The position numbers and the translations under genes were made by a program. 64,000 bases of DNA from Actinomadura meyerae (GTDB lineage Bacteria > Actinomycetota > Actinomycetes > Streptosporangiales > Streptosporangiaceae), in assembly GCF_900188445.1 (NCBI RefSeq), contig NZ_FZOR01000012.1, positions 1-64,000 of the forward strand, read 5' to 3'. The notes beneath the pieces were generated by a model. The model had not been told where the DNA came from and did no database searches. It was given only the letters and a program-made list of their open reading frames with translations. This document shows positions 16,541 to 25,197 of this stretch, piece by piece. Each line of letters opens with the position of its first letter. Position 1 is the stretch's first letter.

Positions 16541-17972
16541 GGGCCTTCAGCTCGTCCAGCGCGTCCACCAGGTGGTCCACGATCTCGGACGGGTCCGGGA
16601 CGAGGTCGCGGCAGGCGACAATGCCCACGTTGACCTTGCCGTCGTAGGAGAAGACGGTGATGTTCAGGCCGCCGCTGACATCGGTGACGACGGAGATCGG
16701 GTAGTAGCCGAGCACCTTCGCCCCGCACAGGTACAGCGGGAACTGCGGGCCCGGCACGTTGGAGATCATCAGGTTGACCGGGCGCAGCGACAGCGCGGGC
16801 GCGGCCTGGAGCGCGAGCCGGGTCGCGGCGCCGGCGAGCGGCGCGGGCACCAGCCCGCTCATCTCCTGCACCCAGCCGCCGGACGTGCGGGTGAACCGCC
16901 GCTTGGCGACGTCCATGTCCTGCCGGACGGCGGTGTACCGCTCCGCCGGGTCCGGGATGTGGGTGGCGAGCGGCGCCGTCATCAGCGACACCTGGTTGCC
17001 CGGTTCGGCGACCGCCCCGCGGCGGCGCAGCGACACCGGGACGGCGGCGACGAGCGGGCGGTCCGGCAGGTCGCCGTGCTTGTCGAGCCACTGCCGCAGC
17101 GCGGTCGCGCACAGCGCCATCACCACGTCGTTGACGCTGCCGCCGAGCCCGCGCCGGACCTCCTTGATCTCGTCCAGCGGGAGGATGCCGCAGGCGACGG
17201 AGCGGCGGCGCCCGATCGGCCGGTTGAACGGGGTCGGCGGCGCGCTCATCCGCGGGGCGTCCGGCATCTCGGGGCGGCGCAGCGCGCCCTGGAGCGCGGA
17301 CGCCACCAGCCCCACCCCCGGGACGGACGACAGGCCCGGGACGTCGTCGATGTGGGGCGCGGTCCGCGCCATCGACACCGCAGCCCGGACGGGGTGCAGC
17401 GCGGTCTTCAGCAGCCCGGTCCCGACCATGTCGAGCATGCCGGGGGCGCGGGTTGGCGCGGCCTCGTCGGCGGGGACGTCGCGCGGCTCCGGCGACAGGT
17501 CGAGCAGTGCGGCGAGCGTCTCGGCGGCCATCACGCCGTCGATCGCGGCGTGGTGGACCTTCACGTAGACGGCGGTGAGCCCGCCCTGGAGCCCCTGGAT
17601 CAGCACCATCTCCCACAGCGGGCGGGTGCGGTCGAGGGGCTGCTCGTGGAGCATCCCGACGATGTCGGCGAGCTGCCGGGCGGTGCCGGGCGCCGGGAGA
17701 CCGATCTCGGTGATGTGCCGCTCGGGGTCGAAGTCGGGATCGTCCTCCCAGTACGGGTGGTCGAGGCCGAACGGGACCTGGACGAGCCGCTGCCGCAGCG
17801 GCCGGGCCGCGAGGTGCGCGCGGTTCCGGATCAGCTCCGCGACGAGCGGGACGCCGAGCCGGCCGCCGGGGCACGCCGCGGGGTCGACGATGCCCAGCCC
17901 GGCGATGTGCGCGTGCGTGGTGTCGTTCTCGGCGTGGAGGAAGGTGGCGTCCACGGTGGTCAACTGGCTCAT
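16527..17972 (-). CDS. wax ester synthase / diacylglycerol acyltransferase (WS/DGAT)
   Basis: 481 residues, the usual length for the family. The catalytic HHxxxDG motif is present as HHAAIDG near residue 141. The conserved segments PLWEM (N-terminal), GGSVNDVV (mid-protein) and NLMISNVPGP (C-terminal) are all present. It transfers acyl groups from acyl-CoA to diacylglycerol or fatty alcohols at the membrane or lipid-body surface, giving storage lipid. It appears monocistronic, and its start lies about 260 bases from the divergent uracil-DNA glycosylase gene. Confidence 0.92.
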   Translation of the reverse strand: MSQLTTVDATFLHAENDTTHAHIAGLGIVDPAACPGGRLGVPLVAELIRNRAHLAARPLRQRLVQVPFGLDHPYWEDDPDFDPERHITEIGLPAPGTARQLADIVGMLHEQPLDRTRPLWEMVLIQGLQGGLTAVYVKVHHAAIDGVMAAETLAALLDLSPEPRDVPADEAAPTRAPGMLDMVGTGLLKTALHPVRAAVSMARTAPHIDDVPGLSSVPGVGLVASALQGALRRPEMPDAPRMSAPPTPFNRPIGRRRSVACGILPLDEIKEVRRGLGGSVNDVVMALCATALRQWLDKHGDLPDRPLVAAVPVSLRRRGAVAEPGNQVSLMTAPLATHIPDPAERYTAVRQDMDVAKRRFTRTSGGWVQEMSGLVPAPLAGAATRLALQAAPALSLRPVNLMISNVPGPQFPLYLCGAKVLGYYPISVVTDVSGGLNITVFSYDGKVNVGIVACRDLVPDPSEIVDHLVDALDELKALSRE

Positions 17973-18154
17973 TGCTCGGGGTCCCGTCCGGTCGTCGTGC
18001 GCCTGCCCTGCCTCTCTGAGAGTTATGCGCTCCCAGACGCCAGGTCAACGTGGGTCGGAAGGAAGCAACGGGGATTTAACGGGGCGTTTCACCCAGTTCA
18101 TCGGACATTTTTGGGGTGGGCTGGACAAGATTTTCACCGCCCCCGACCTCAATC

Positions 18155-18184
18155 GGTCAGAAAACTTCACAAACTTCGCTGACC
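18155..18184. promoter_or_regulatory. dyad in the WS/DGAT - ung intergenic region
   Basis: The inverted half-sites GGTCAG and CTGACC are separated by 18 A/C/T-rich bases. They lie in the 260-base divergent region, about 50 bases before the ung start. A regulator-binding role is possible but not established; no LexA-like box was found here. Confidence 0.3.
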
Positions 18185-18232
18185 AGGTGATCGGGCAACG
18201 TCCCGATGATCAGCGCACTAGGCTGGACCGCC

Positions 18233-18910
18233 ATGACGGCACGACCACTCTCGGAGATCGTCGAAGCGGGGTGGGCGACCGCGCTGCAACCGGTCGCCGG
18301 GACGATCGCCGCGGCCGGCGACTGGCTGCGCGCCGAGGTCGCCGCGGGCCGCCGGTACCTCCCCGCGGGCGACCTCATCCTGCGCGCCTTCACCCAGCCG
18401 TTCGACGACGTCCGCGTCCTCATCGTCGGGCAGGACCCCTACCCGACGCCCGGCCACCCGGTCGGGCTGAGCTTCTCGGTCGCACCGGACGTCCGGCCGC
18501 TGCCCGCCAGCCTGGTCAACATCTTCCGCGAGTACTGCGACGACCTCGGCCACCCGGAGCCGTCCACCGGCGACCTCAGCCCGTGGGCCGAGCGCGGCGT
18601 CTGCCTGCTCAACAGGGCGCTGACCGTCATGCCCCGCAAGCCCGGCTCGCACCGCGACAAGGGCTGGGAGCAGGTCACCGAGCAGGCCATCCGCGCCCTC
18701 GCCGCCCGCGACCGGCCCCTCGTCGCCATCCTGTGGGGCCGCGACGCCCGCAACCTCAAGCCGATGCTCGGCAACGTCCCCTGCATCGAGTCACCGCACC
18801 CGAGCCCCTACTCGGCCGACCGCGGCTTCTTCGGCTCCCGCCCGTTCTCAAGGGCGAACCAGCTCCTGGAACAACAAGGAGCGCCCCCGATCGACTGGAA
18901 ACTGCCCTAA
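18233..18910 (+). CDS. ung: uracil-DNA glycosylase, family 1
   Basis: 225 residues from ATG 18233 ([10 protein letters not shown]); an upstream in-frame ATG at 18206 would add nine residues. The water-activating motif [11 protein letters not shown] (about residues 66-76) and the DNA-intercalation motif HPSPYS near residue 188 are intact, as is LLNRALTV in between. It removes uracil from DNA as the first step of base excision repair. A strong hairpin follows the stop. It appears monocistronic. Confidence 0.95.
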   Translation: MTARPLSEIVEAGWATALQPVAGTIAAAGDWLRAEVAAGRRYLPAGDLILRAFTQPFDDVRVLIVGQDPYPTPGHPVGLSFSVAPDVRPLPASLVNIFREYCDDLGHPEPSTGDLSPWAERGVCLLNRALTVMPRKPGSHRDKGWEQVTEQAIRALAARDRPLVAILWGRDARNLKPMLGNVPCIESPHPSPYSADRGFFGSRPFSRANQLLEQQGAPPIDWKLP

Positions 18911-18913
18911 CTC

Positions 18914-18933
18914 CCAGGGGGGCGACCCCCTGG
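18914..18933. terminator. hairpin after ung
   Basis: CCAGGGGG-GCGA-CCCCCTGG forms a perfect 8-bp stem with a GCGA tetraloop four bases after the ung stop, without a T tract. It belongs to the same GGGGG/CCCCC style of palindrome seen inside the mce lipoprotein genes. Confidence 0.65.
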
Positions 18934-19091
18934 AACCCCCGTCACGAGCCGGTCGATCCTCACGCCACGGTGCGGCCTGCCGTGACCGTGCGGGTCGGCG
19001 ACCGTGTCGCTGCGGTCGCCCGGCTCGGCGGGCATGCCCGCTGCGCTCGCCAGCGCTCGCTCCGCGTGCCTGCCCGCAGGTGGCGGCAGGG

Positions 19092-19949
19092 CTACTCGTC
19101 GGGGAGGTGGCGGAGGAGGGTGGCGAACTCGCCGGTGCCCTCCGTGGGAGCGTCGGCGGCGAGGGGCGTCAGGCGGCGTTCGCCGTGGCTCCAGTAGACG
19201 CCGGGCGCGCACGGGTCGTCGGCCCCCTGGTGCATCTCGCGGACGACGTCCGCGAACACCGGGAGCACCTCGCGGACGGCCGTGGACGTGATCGGGTACA
19301 GCAGCAGCGTGCTGTGGCACGGGACGCCCACCAGGGCGCCGTGCTCGTTCGGCCACGGCAGGAACTGGTCGACCTCGCTGAGCAGCGCCGACACGTAGCG
19401 GCTGCCGGGCTTGGTGACCACGCGGACGTCGCGTCCCGGCAGGAGCGGCTGGTCGTGCACGGAGACGTCCGCCAGCTCCCGGTCATGGGTGTTCGTCATC
19501 ACGTAGCCGAGCTTGTGCAGGCCGAGCAGCCCGGCGCGGGCCTTGGTGAGCGGGCCGCCGTAGCGCGGGTGCTCGATCATCACGACGGCGTCGAAGTGGT
19601 CGCCGGCGGGGACGACGACGAGGCCCTCCCGGTCGCTCGGCGCGAGCTTCGGCACGATGCGCAGCCGCAGCAGCTCGCGGACGTCGCCGAACAGCTCCAT
19701 CTCGCCGACCGCGAGGAACGCGCGGTCGCCGACCTCGCGGACCCACTCGTCCACCACGCGGGGCCATGCCGAGCGCGGCGCGCGGGCGCACCGCTCCAGG
19801 ACCGTCCAGCTGGAGGCCCGCGCCTCGGAGCGGCCTACGGGCAGCACCACCTCGGACGTGCCGGGGTCGAACCAGGCGCTGGGCGCCAGGGCGGGCAGCA
19901 CGTCGCGGATGAGCGCGTGCACGTCCGCCGCCGCGTCCAACGGTTCCAT
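19092..19949 (-). CDS. conserved hypothetical protein (285 aa)
   Basis: 285 residues, soluble, with no signal peptide or membrane segment, and of mixed alpha/beta character. The ordered segments FDAVVMIEHPRYGGPLTKAR, GYVMTNTHDRELADV and GVPCHSTLLLYPI suggest one compact domain. The family was not recognised; the plain cytoplasmic composition and the repeated acidic-hydrophobic pattern recall DUF1444-like proteins, but this is only an impression. It is divergent from the acyltransferase gene. Confidence 0.65.
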   Translation of the reverse strand: MEPLDAAADVHALIRDVLPALAPSAWFDPGTSEVVLPVGRSEARASSWTVLERCARAPRSAWPRVVDEWVREVGDRAFLAVGEMELFGDVRELLRLRIVPKLAPSDREGLVVVPAGDHFDAVVMIEHPRYGGPLTKARAGLLGLHKLGYVMTNTHDRELADVSVHDQPLLPGRDVRVVTKPGSRYVSALLSEVDQFLPWPNEHGALVGVPCHSTLLLYPITSTAVREVLPVFADVVREMHQGADDPCAPGVYWSHGERRLTPLAADAPTEGTGEFATLLRHLPDE

Positions 19950-20083
19950 GAAAGCTCATCCTCCCTCAGCCGTCGGCGGAACACGTCTCCCCCAACCTTC
20001 TCAGAGTTCGGGCCCGTTGTGTGATCCATCGCGATGACCGCCGCACACTCGCTGATCATGAGATGCTCAAGTACGGTGCCTAC

Positions 20084-20860
20084 ATGCGCGAACTCGTCTA
20101 CCCACCGGTGATCAAGACGGCTGTCGGTGTGTTCAAAGCCCTGAACATCAAGTTCCGTCTGGAGGGGACCGACCGGATCCCCGGCACCGGCGGCGCCGTG
20201 CTCGTCAGCAACCACGTGAGCTACCTCGACTTCATCTTCGCCGGCCTCGCCGCCCACCCCGCCAGGCGCCTCGTGCGGTTCATGGCGAAGAAGGAGATCT
20301 TCGACAACCGCGTCGCCGGGCCGCTGATGCGCGGCATGCACCACATCCCGGTCGACCGGAACGCGGGGGCGTCGTCGTACGCCGCCGCGCTCAAGGCCCT
20401 GAAGAGCGGCGAGATCGTCGGCGTCTTCGCGGAGGCGACCATCAGCCGGTCGTTCACCGTGAAGGAGATCAAGAGCGGCGCCGTGCGGATGGCGGTCGCG
20501 GCGAAGGTCCCGCTCATCCCCGTCGCGCTGTGGGGCCCGCAGCGCATGTGGACGAAGGGCCGCAAGCGCCGCCTGTTCCAGCGCAACATCCCGGTGACGA
20601 TCCTCGTCGGCGAGCCGATGTACCCCAAGCGCGGCGACGACTACGACGCGGTCACCGAGGAGCTGCACCGCCGCATGTCGGAGCTGCTGGAGAAGGCGCA
20701 GCGCGAGTACCCCGACGTCCCGCGCTCGGACGAGACCTGGTGGCAGCCCGCCTACCTCGGCGGCACGGCGCCGACCCCCGAGGAGGCCGAGAAGCTCGAC
20801 CTCGAGGAGGCCGAGGCGCGCAAGGCCGCCCGCGACGCCGAGGAGTCCGGCGGCTCCTGA
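20084..20860 (+). CDS. 1-acyl-sn-glycerol-3-phosphate acyltransferase family protein
   Basis: 258 residues from ATG 20084; ATG 20063 and 20021 are in frame, but the family-like N-terminus starts at MRELVYPP. The PlsC signature is present: NHVSYLD (HX4D) near residue 49, and VFAEATISRS where the family usually has FPEGTRS, so Gly is replaced by Ala. Further conserved residues are seen in VPLIPVALWG. It should acylate lysophosphatidate or a related acceptor at the membrane. The last 35 residues are a charged Glu/Ala tail. A divergent hypothetical gene lies upstream and the AAA ATPase gene lies 72 bases downstream. Confidence 0.88.
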   Translation: MRELVYPPVIKTAVGVFKALNIKFRLEGTDRIPGTGGAVLVSNHVSYLDFIFAGLAAHPARRLVRFMAKKEIFDNRVAGPLMRGMHHIPVDRNAGASSYAAALKALKSGEIVGVFAEATISRSFTVKEIKSGAVRMAVAAKVPLIPVALWGPQRMWTKGRKRRLFQRNIPVTILVGEPMYPKRGDDYDAVTEELHRRMSELLEKAQREYPDVPRSDETWWQPAYLGGTAPTPEEAEKLDLEEAEARKAARDAEESGGS

Positions 20861-20932
20861 CCCCCCGGCCCCCCTTCACCCCCGGCCCTAATTCGTTGGA
20901 CGCGGCATGCCGCGCGGCCTGATCATCTCTGC

Positions 20933-22096
20933 ATGACCATGTCGCAGGAGAGGCCGCAGGAGGTCCTGCACCTGATCGAACCCCTGGAGAACACCACCGA
21001 CCTCGGGGCGGACTCCGCGCTGCCCGTCGTCTTCAACCTCTCCGACAACAACTCCCCGGCCGATGTGATGGACGTGCTGTCGCTGCGCCCGTTCGCGTCC
21101 GGCGAGCAGCCGTGGTCGCGGTCGACGCGGCTGGAGCACGTCAAGGCGGACGCTCCGCTGCGCCCGGACGGCGCCCGGCTCGTCCGGGTCGCCACCGAGA
21201 AGGGCAAGGAGTCGGTCCTCGCCGAGGGCGACGGCTGGACGCTGCTGACGAACCGCTGGAAGACCGGCGTCGCGTACGTGGCGGTCTCCGCGGTCACCGA
21301 CGAGCTGGCCGAGGAGATCCTCGACGCGTCGGTGAAGGACGCGACCGAGCCGCCGAAGGCCGACGAGACCAGCGTCGAGATGGGCTTCTGGCACATGGGG
21401 CCGCACGGCCCGGTCCGCAGCGAGCGCACGATCACCGCCGACGCGTGGGCCGACATCCGCGGCAACTACACCGCGCCCGTCGCCGAGGCGCTCGACGAGG
21501 TGATGAAGCTCACCCGCGACGAGGTCGCGGGCCGCCTGCTGCTCCTGCACGGCCCGCCCGGCACCGGCAAGACGACGGCGCTGCGGGCGCTCGCCCGCGC
21601 CTGGACCGACTGGTGCCAGGCCGACTGCGTCCTCGACCCGGAGGCCCTGTTCGGCACGCCGAGCTACCTGATGGAGGTCGCGGTCGGCGACGACGAGGAC
21701 GACAACCGCCGCTGGCGGCTGCTCATCCTGGAGGACTGCGACGAGCTGATCCGCGGCGAGGCCAAGCAGTCGACGGGCCAGGGCCTGTCGCGCCTGCTCA
21801 ACCTCACCGACGGCATGCTCGGCCAGGGCCGGGACGTCCTCGTCGCGATCACCACCAACGAGGACCTCGCCATGCTGCACCCGGCCGTCGTCCGGCCGGG
21901 CCGCTGCCTCGCCCAGATCGAGGTGGGCCGCCTCACCCGGAGCGAGGCCCTCACCTGGCTGGACGGCTCGGAGGCCGACCCCGCCGAGATCGGCGCGGAA
22001 GGCGCGACGCTCGCCGAGCTGGCCGCGCTCCGCAAGGGCGAGAAGCGCCCGGAGAACCAGCAGGCCCCGGGCACCGCCACCGGCTTCTACCTCTAG
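20933..22096 (+). CDS. AAA-family ATPase (DUF5925-like N-terminus)
   Basis: 387 residues. The N-terminal ~180 residues resemble the DUF5925 domain that precedes AAA modules in actinomycetes. They are followed by Walker A GPPGTGKTTALRAL at about residue 206, Walker B LLILEDCDEL at about 263, and a sensor-1-like segment VLVAITTNEDLAMLHPAVVRPGRC. The C-terminus ends in a short linker (GTATGFYL). It is a single-ring AAA+ ATPase of unknown client. Two methionines (20933 and 20939) are possible starts. It stands alone, convergent with the trans-sulfuration gene. Confidence 0.85.
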   Translation: MTMSQERPQEVLHLIEPLENTTDLGADSALPVVFNLSDNNSPADVMDVLSLRPFASGEQPWSRSTRLEHVKADAPLRPDGARLVRVATEKGKESVLAEGDGWTLLTNRWKTGVAYVAVSAVTDELAEEILDASVKDATEPPKADETSVEMGFWHMGPHGPVRSERTITADAWADIRGNYTAPVAEALDEVMKLTRDEVAGRLLLLHGPPGTGKTTALRALARAWTDWCQADCVLDPEALFGTPSYLMEVAVGDDEDDNRRWRLLILEDCDELIRGEAKQSTGQGLSRLLNLTDGMLGQGRDVLVAITTNEDLAMLHPAVVRPGRCLAQIEVGRLTRSEALTWLDGSEADPAEIGAEGATLAELAALRKGEKRPENQQAPGTATGFYL

Positions 22097-22123
22097 CCGC
22101 CCTCGAAGCGCCGGCCCCGCCCC

Positions 22124-23308
22124 TCAGCTTCCGGCCTTCTCCAGGGCCTGGGTGATGTCGGCCCACAGGTCGTCGGGGTGCTCCAGGCCGACGGCGAGGC
22201 GCACCAGTCCCTCGGCGATGCCGGCGGCCGCCAGGGACGGGGCGTCCATCTGGCGGTGGGACGTGCTCGCCGGGTGCATCACCAGCGTCGCGATGTTGCC
22301 GAGGGACGGGCCGAGCGAGATCAGCTCGACGGCCTCGGAGAACACGCGGCCCGCGTCGCGCCCGCCGGCGAGTTCGAAGGACAGGACGCCGCCGGCGCCG
22401 TCCGGGAGCAGGCGCCGGGCCACCTCGTGCTGCGGGTGGTCCGGCAGCCCCGGGTAGTGGACGCGGGTGACGGCCGGGTGCGCGGCCAGGCGGCCCGCGA
22501 GGTCGAGCGCGGACGCGCTCTGCCGCGCGACGCGCATCGGCATGGTGGCGATGCCGCGGATGGTCAGCCAGGCCGAGTGCGCGTCGGCGGTGGAGCCGAT
22601 CTCGATGGCGTGGTTCCAGACCCGCTGGTGGACGGACGGCTCGGCGAACACGGCGACGCCCCCGATGATGTCGCCGTGCCCGCCCAGGTACTTGGTCGCC
22701 GAGTGGATGACGATGTCGGCGCCGTGCGCGATGGGCTTGCACAGCAGCGGTGCGAAGGTGTTGTCGACGACGGTCAGCACGTCGGTGCCGTCGACGGCGG
22801 CGGCGAAGGCGGGCACGTCCGTGACGTGGGTGGTGGGGTTGGCGACCGTCTCCAGGTAGAGGAGCCGGGTCTCGGGGCGCAGGGCGTCGCGCACTTCGGC
22901 GGGGTCGTCGCCGGGGATGAAGGTGACGTCCACGCCCCAGCGTTCGGCGAGGTCGTGCAGGAGCGCGTAGGTGCCGCCGTAGAGGGCGGTCTGGGCGATG
23001 ACGTGGTCGCCGCTGCGCAGCAGGCCCATCAGGACCGCGTTGACGGCGCCCATGCCGGACGCGGTGGCGAGCGCCCCGGAGCCGCCTTCGAGTTCGGCGA
23101 CGGCGCGTTCGAGGGAGCGGACGGTGGGGTTGCCCATGCGGGCGTAGAAGAACGCCTCGTCCGGCCCGGCGAAGGCGGCGGCCAGGTCGCCGGCGGAGTC
23201 GAAGGAGAACAGGTGGCCCTGGTAGATCGGGACGGCGAGGGGGCGGCTGCCCTCCGGCGTGATCACGGTCGGGTGGACGGCGCGGGTCTGCGGGTCGTGT
23301 CCGGTCAT
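22124..23308 (-). CDS. trans-sulfuration PLP enzyme (cystathionine gamma-synthase / methionine gamma-lyase type)
   Basis: 394 residues from ATG 23308 (MTGHDPQTRAVHP). Cys/Met-metabolism PLP fold: YARMGNPTVRSLE near the N-terminus, substrate and PLP contacts in YGGTYALL and VVDNTFAPL, and the Schiff-base lysine in HSATKYLGGHGD. The C-terminal signature SLGPSLGNIATLVMHPA is present. The family forms or cleaves C-gamma sulfur bonds; sequence inspection cannot separate the synthase from the lyase. It appears monocistronic. Confidence 0.9.
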   Translation of the reverse strand: MTGHDPQTRAVHPTVITPEGSRPLAVPIYQGHLFSFDSAGDLAAAFAGPDEAFFYARMGNPTVRSLERAVAELEGGSGALATASGMGAVNAVLMGLLRSGDHVIAQTALYGGTYALLHDLAERWGVDVTFIPGDDPAEVRDALRPETRLLYLETVANPTTHVTDVPAFAAAVDGTDVLTVVDNTFAPLLCKPIAHGADIVIHSATKYLGGHGDIIGGVAVFAEPSVHQRVWNHAIEIGSTADAHSAWLTIRGIATMPMRVARQSASALDLAGRLAAHPAVTRVHYPGLPDHPQHEVARRLLPDGAGGVLSFELAGGRDAGRVFSEAVELISLGPSLGNIATLVMHPASTSHRQMDAPSLAAAGIAEGLVRLAVGLEHPDDLWADITQALEKAGS

Positions 23309-23624
23309 GCTTCCAGCCTGCGGCGGGATCCGGCCTGCCGGAACGGCCAATTGCGACCAGTGGCCCGGACCACGCCCCCCGGCGTGCTCCGCGGTGCCGG
23401 ACCACCGGCCCGGCCGGGGACGCCCCGGCGCCCCTGCCGGTACGGTTCCCGCCGCCGGGCCCGCCCACCCCGCGAGGGCCGGCCGGCGATCGGGATCGTC
23501 CCGGACAAAGGTGCCTTTTGGGGCGTCTCCCGGCCGGAGTCCCGAGCATCACCCGGCGAGGGACCCCGGCGCCATCCGGGAGATCACCGCCACTTCGCGG
23601 CGTCCGGCACCTACGTAATGCGGG
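23309..23624. other. intergenic region upstream of the trans-sulfuration gene
   Basis: About 315 bases, very GC-rich. No supported gene, RNA or clear riboswitch-like fold was seen. It should hold the promoter of the minus-strand gene that starts at 23308. Confidence 0.5.
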
Positions 23625-24437
23625 TCAGCCCCGGGCCGCGCGGGCGAAGAGCCGCCGGTAGACGCGGCGGAGGCCGTGGATATCACTGACAGGCTCGGCG
23701 AACGCGAGCCGCACGTCGAACGACGGCAGTACGTGCGGCGGCAGGTGCGGACGCGTGTGCGGAGGCGTGTGCGGCGGTCGCGGGGAGCAGCGCACCCACA
23801 TGCCGTACCGGTCCAGCGCCAGCGGCCGGACCTGCCCGGACGGGACGGAGTCCGGCAGCAGCCCGGCCAGCTCGTCCCGGTGCGCGGAGTCCAGATGGGT
23901 GAGGACGCCGGCCTCGATCGCGACGAGCGGGTCCGGCGCGGCGGCGGCGTACTCCTCGGGCTCCAGGACGGCGCTCCCCCACGCGTCCTCGATCTCGACC
24001 TGCGCGACGTCGAGCGCGAGGACCGTCCACTCCCGGCCATCGCCGCCGAGGTCGAGCAGTTCGGGACGCGGGTGGACGTGCGAGAGCCGCAGCGCGGCGG
24101 CGCGCCGCTCGGCGGCCGGGAGCTCGCTCAGCCAGCCGTGCAGCCAGGCCCGGCCGCGCACCCGGTCGGCGAACGCGACCGGCGCGACATCGCTGATCCG
24201 CAGGGTGGCGGGCACGTCGTCGGGGTCGGCGGCGAGCGCGGCGACGACCGGCGAGCCGGCGGGGACGAGCAGCAGCGGCCGCCCGCCGCGGTCGGTGGCG
24301 TGCGCGGGGACGGGCGTGTCCGGGACCTGCGGCATCGCGAGGACGCCGCCCGCGATGCCGTAGGCGAGGGTCCGGGCCCGTTCCGCGGGTGCCGGCCCGT
24401 CGGCCGGCCCGTCGGCAGTGGTCTCCGCTCGCAGCAC
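23625..24437 (-). CDS. DUF2470-like / FMN-binding split-barrel-related protein
   Basis: 270 residues from GTG 24437, preceded by GGAGG. The N-terminal half reads like a flavin-reductase split-barrel relative (GRPLLLVPAGSPVVAALAAD). The C-terminal third has the DUF2470 look (DPLVAIEAGVLTHLDSAHRDEL, then RPLALDRYGMWVRC). Proteins of this kind in actinomycetes are associated with haem or iron use and often sit under iron-box control. The start lies just beyond two iron-box-like dyads, which supports DmdR/IdeR-type regulation. A His/Pro-rich insert (PPHTPPHTRPHLPPH) near residue 220 is unusual. Confidence 0.68.
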   Translation of the reverse strand: MLRAETTADGPADGPAPAERARTLAYGIAGGVLAMPQVPDTPVPAHATDRGGRPLLLVPAGSPVVAALAADPDDVPATLRISDVAPVAFADRVRGRAWLHGWLSELPAAERRAAALRLSHVHPRPELLDLGGDGREWTVLALDVAQVEIEDAWGSAVLEPEEYAAAAPDPLVAIEAGVLTHLDSAHRDELAGLLPDSVPSGQVRPLALDRYGMWVRCSPRPPHTPPHTRPHLPPHVLPSFDVRLAFAEPVSDIHGLRRVYRRLFARAARG

Positions 24438-24455
24438 CGCAACCTCCTTGACGTC

Positions 24456-24489
24456 TCAGGTTAGGCTTACCTAACTTAGGTGTACCTAA
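24456..24489. promoter_or_regulatory. two adjacent iron-box-like dyads (DmdR/IdeR-type)
   Basis: Dyad 1 is GTTAGG-CTTA-CCTAAC (24460-24475). The 19-base window 24456-24474 matches the DtxR/IdeR consensus TTAGGTTAGGCTAACCTAA at 17 of 19 positions by eye. Dyad 2 is TTAGGT-GT-ACCTAA (24476-24489) and abuts it. They lie 15-50 bases before rpsD and 19-52 bases from the divergent DUF2470-like gene, so one repressor could control both directions. Confidence 0.8.
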
Positions 24490-24504
24490 CCACTAAGGAG
24501 CGTG

Positions 24505-25110
24505 ATGAACAACCCCCGACCGAAGGTGCGGCTCTCGCGGGCCCTCGGGATCCCGCTGACGCCGAAGAGCGTGAAGTACTTCGAGGCCCGCCCCTACCCG
24601 CCCGGCGTCCACGGCCGCGCGCGCAAGCAGGAGACCGACTACAAGGTGCGGCTCCGCGAGAAGCAGCGGCTCCGGGCGCAGTACAACATCCGCGAGGCCC
24701 AGCTCCGCAACGCCTTCGACAAGGCCGCCTCGGCGGGCACCAAGACCGGTGAGGCCCTCCTCGCCGACCTCGAATGCCGCCTCGACGCGCTCGTCCTGCG
24801 TTCCGGGTTCGCCCGCACCATCTACCAGGCGCGGCAGTTCGTCGTGCACCGGCACGTGCTGGTGAACGGCCGCCGCGTCGACCGCCCGTCCTACCGGCTC
24901 CGGCCCGGCGACGTCATCACGATCGCCGAGCGCAGCCGGAGCATGGACGCGTTCCAGATCGCCGCCGCGGGCGGCCACGCCGAGACCGTCCCGCCCTACC
25001 TGGACGTCCGGCACGACGCGCTCGCCGCGCGGCTCGTCCGCCGCCCCGAGCGCGCCGAGATCCCCGTCATCTGCGACGAGCAGCTCGTCGTCGAGCACTA
25101 CTCGCGCTGA
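24505..25110 (+). CDS. rpsD: 30S ribosomal protein S4 (cysteine-free form)
   Basis: 201 residues from ATG 24505, with AAGGAG (24494-24499) at ideal spacing; GTG 24502 is less likely. Classic S4 features are present: RALGIPLTPKSVKYFE near the N-terminus, KVRLREKQRLRAQYNI, and the S4 RNA-binding domain (ARTIYQARQFVVHRHVLVNG), ending IPVICDEQLVVEHYSR. It lacks the N-terminal CxxC pairs of zinc-binding S4. The gene stands alone, as rpsD does in streptomycetes. What is unusual is the iron-box-like region directly upstream. Whether this is the only S4 or an alternative paralog cannot be told from the window. Confidence 0.93.
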   Translation: MNNPRPKVRLSRALGIPLTPKSVKYFEARPYPPGVHGRARKQETDYKVRLREKQRLRAQYNIREAQLRNAFDKAASAGTKTGEALLADLECRLDALVLRSGFARTIYQARQFVVHRHVLVNGRRVDRPSYRLRPGDVITIAERSRSMDAFQIAAAGGHAETVPPYLDVRHDALAARLVRRPERAEIPVICDEQLVVEHYSR

Positions 25111-25157
25111 GCGGCCGGCGCGGGCCGCCGACCGACCACGGGACGGACGACATGAAA

Positions 25158-25185
25158 GCGCCCCGCACGCTTCCGTGCGGGGCGC
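25158..25185. terminator. bidirectional terminator between rpsD and the mce operon
   Basis: GCGCCCCGCACG-CTTC-CGTGCGGGGCGC forms a perfect 12-bp stem with a CTTC loop. It has AAA on the left, which serves as a T tract for transcripts from the right. It lies between the convergent ends of rpsD (25110) and the last mce-operon gene (25198). Confidence 0.9.
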
Positions 25186-25197
25186 CTGCGGCCGGCG

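Noticed and set aside
16219..18048. 609-codon Arg-rich frame over the WS/DGAT gene
   Set aside because: It lies in another frame of the same strand and reads as repetitive Arg/Pro/Ala; the WS/DGAT frame has HHxxxDG and normal length.
18000..18232. LexA/SOS box upstream of ung
   Set aside because: No sequence close to the actinobacterial CGAAC...GTTCG pattern is present in the 260-base divergent region.
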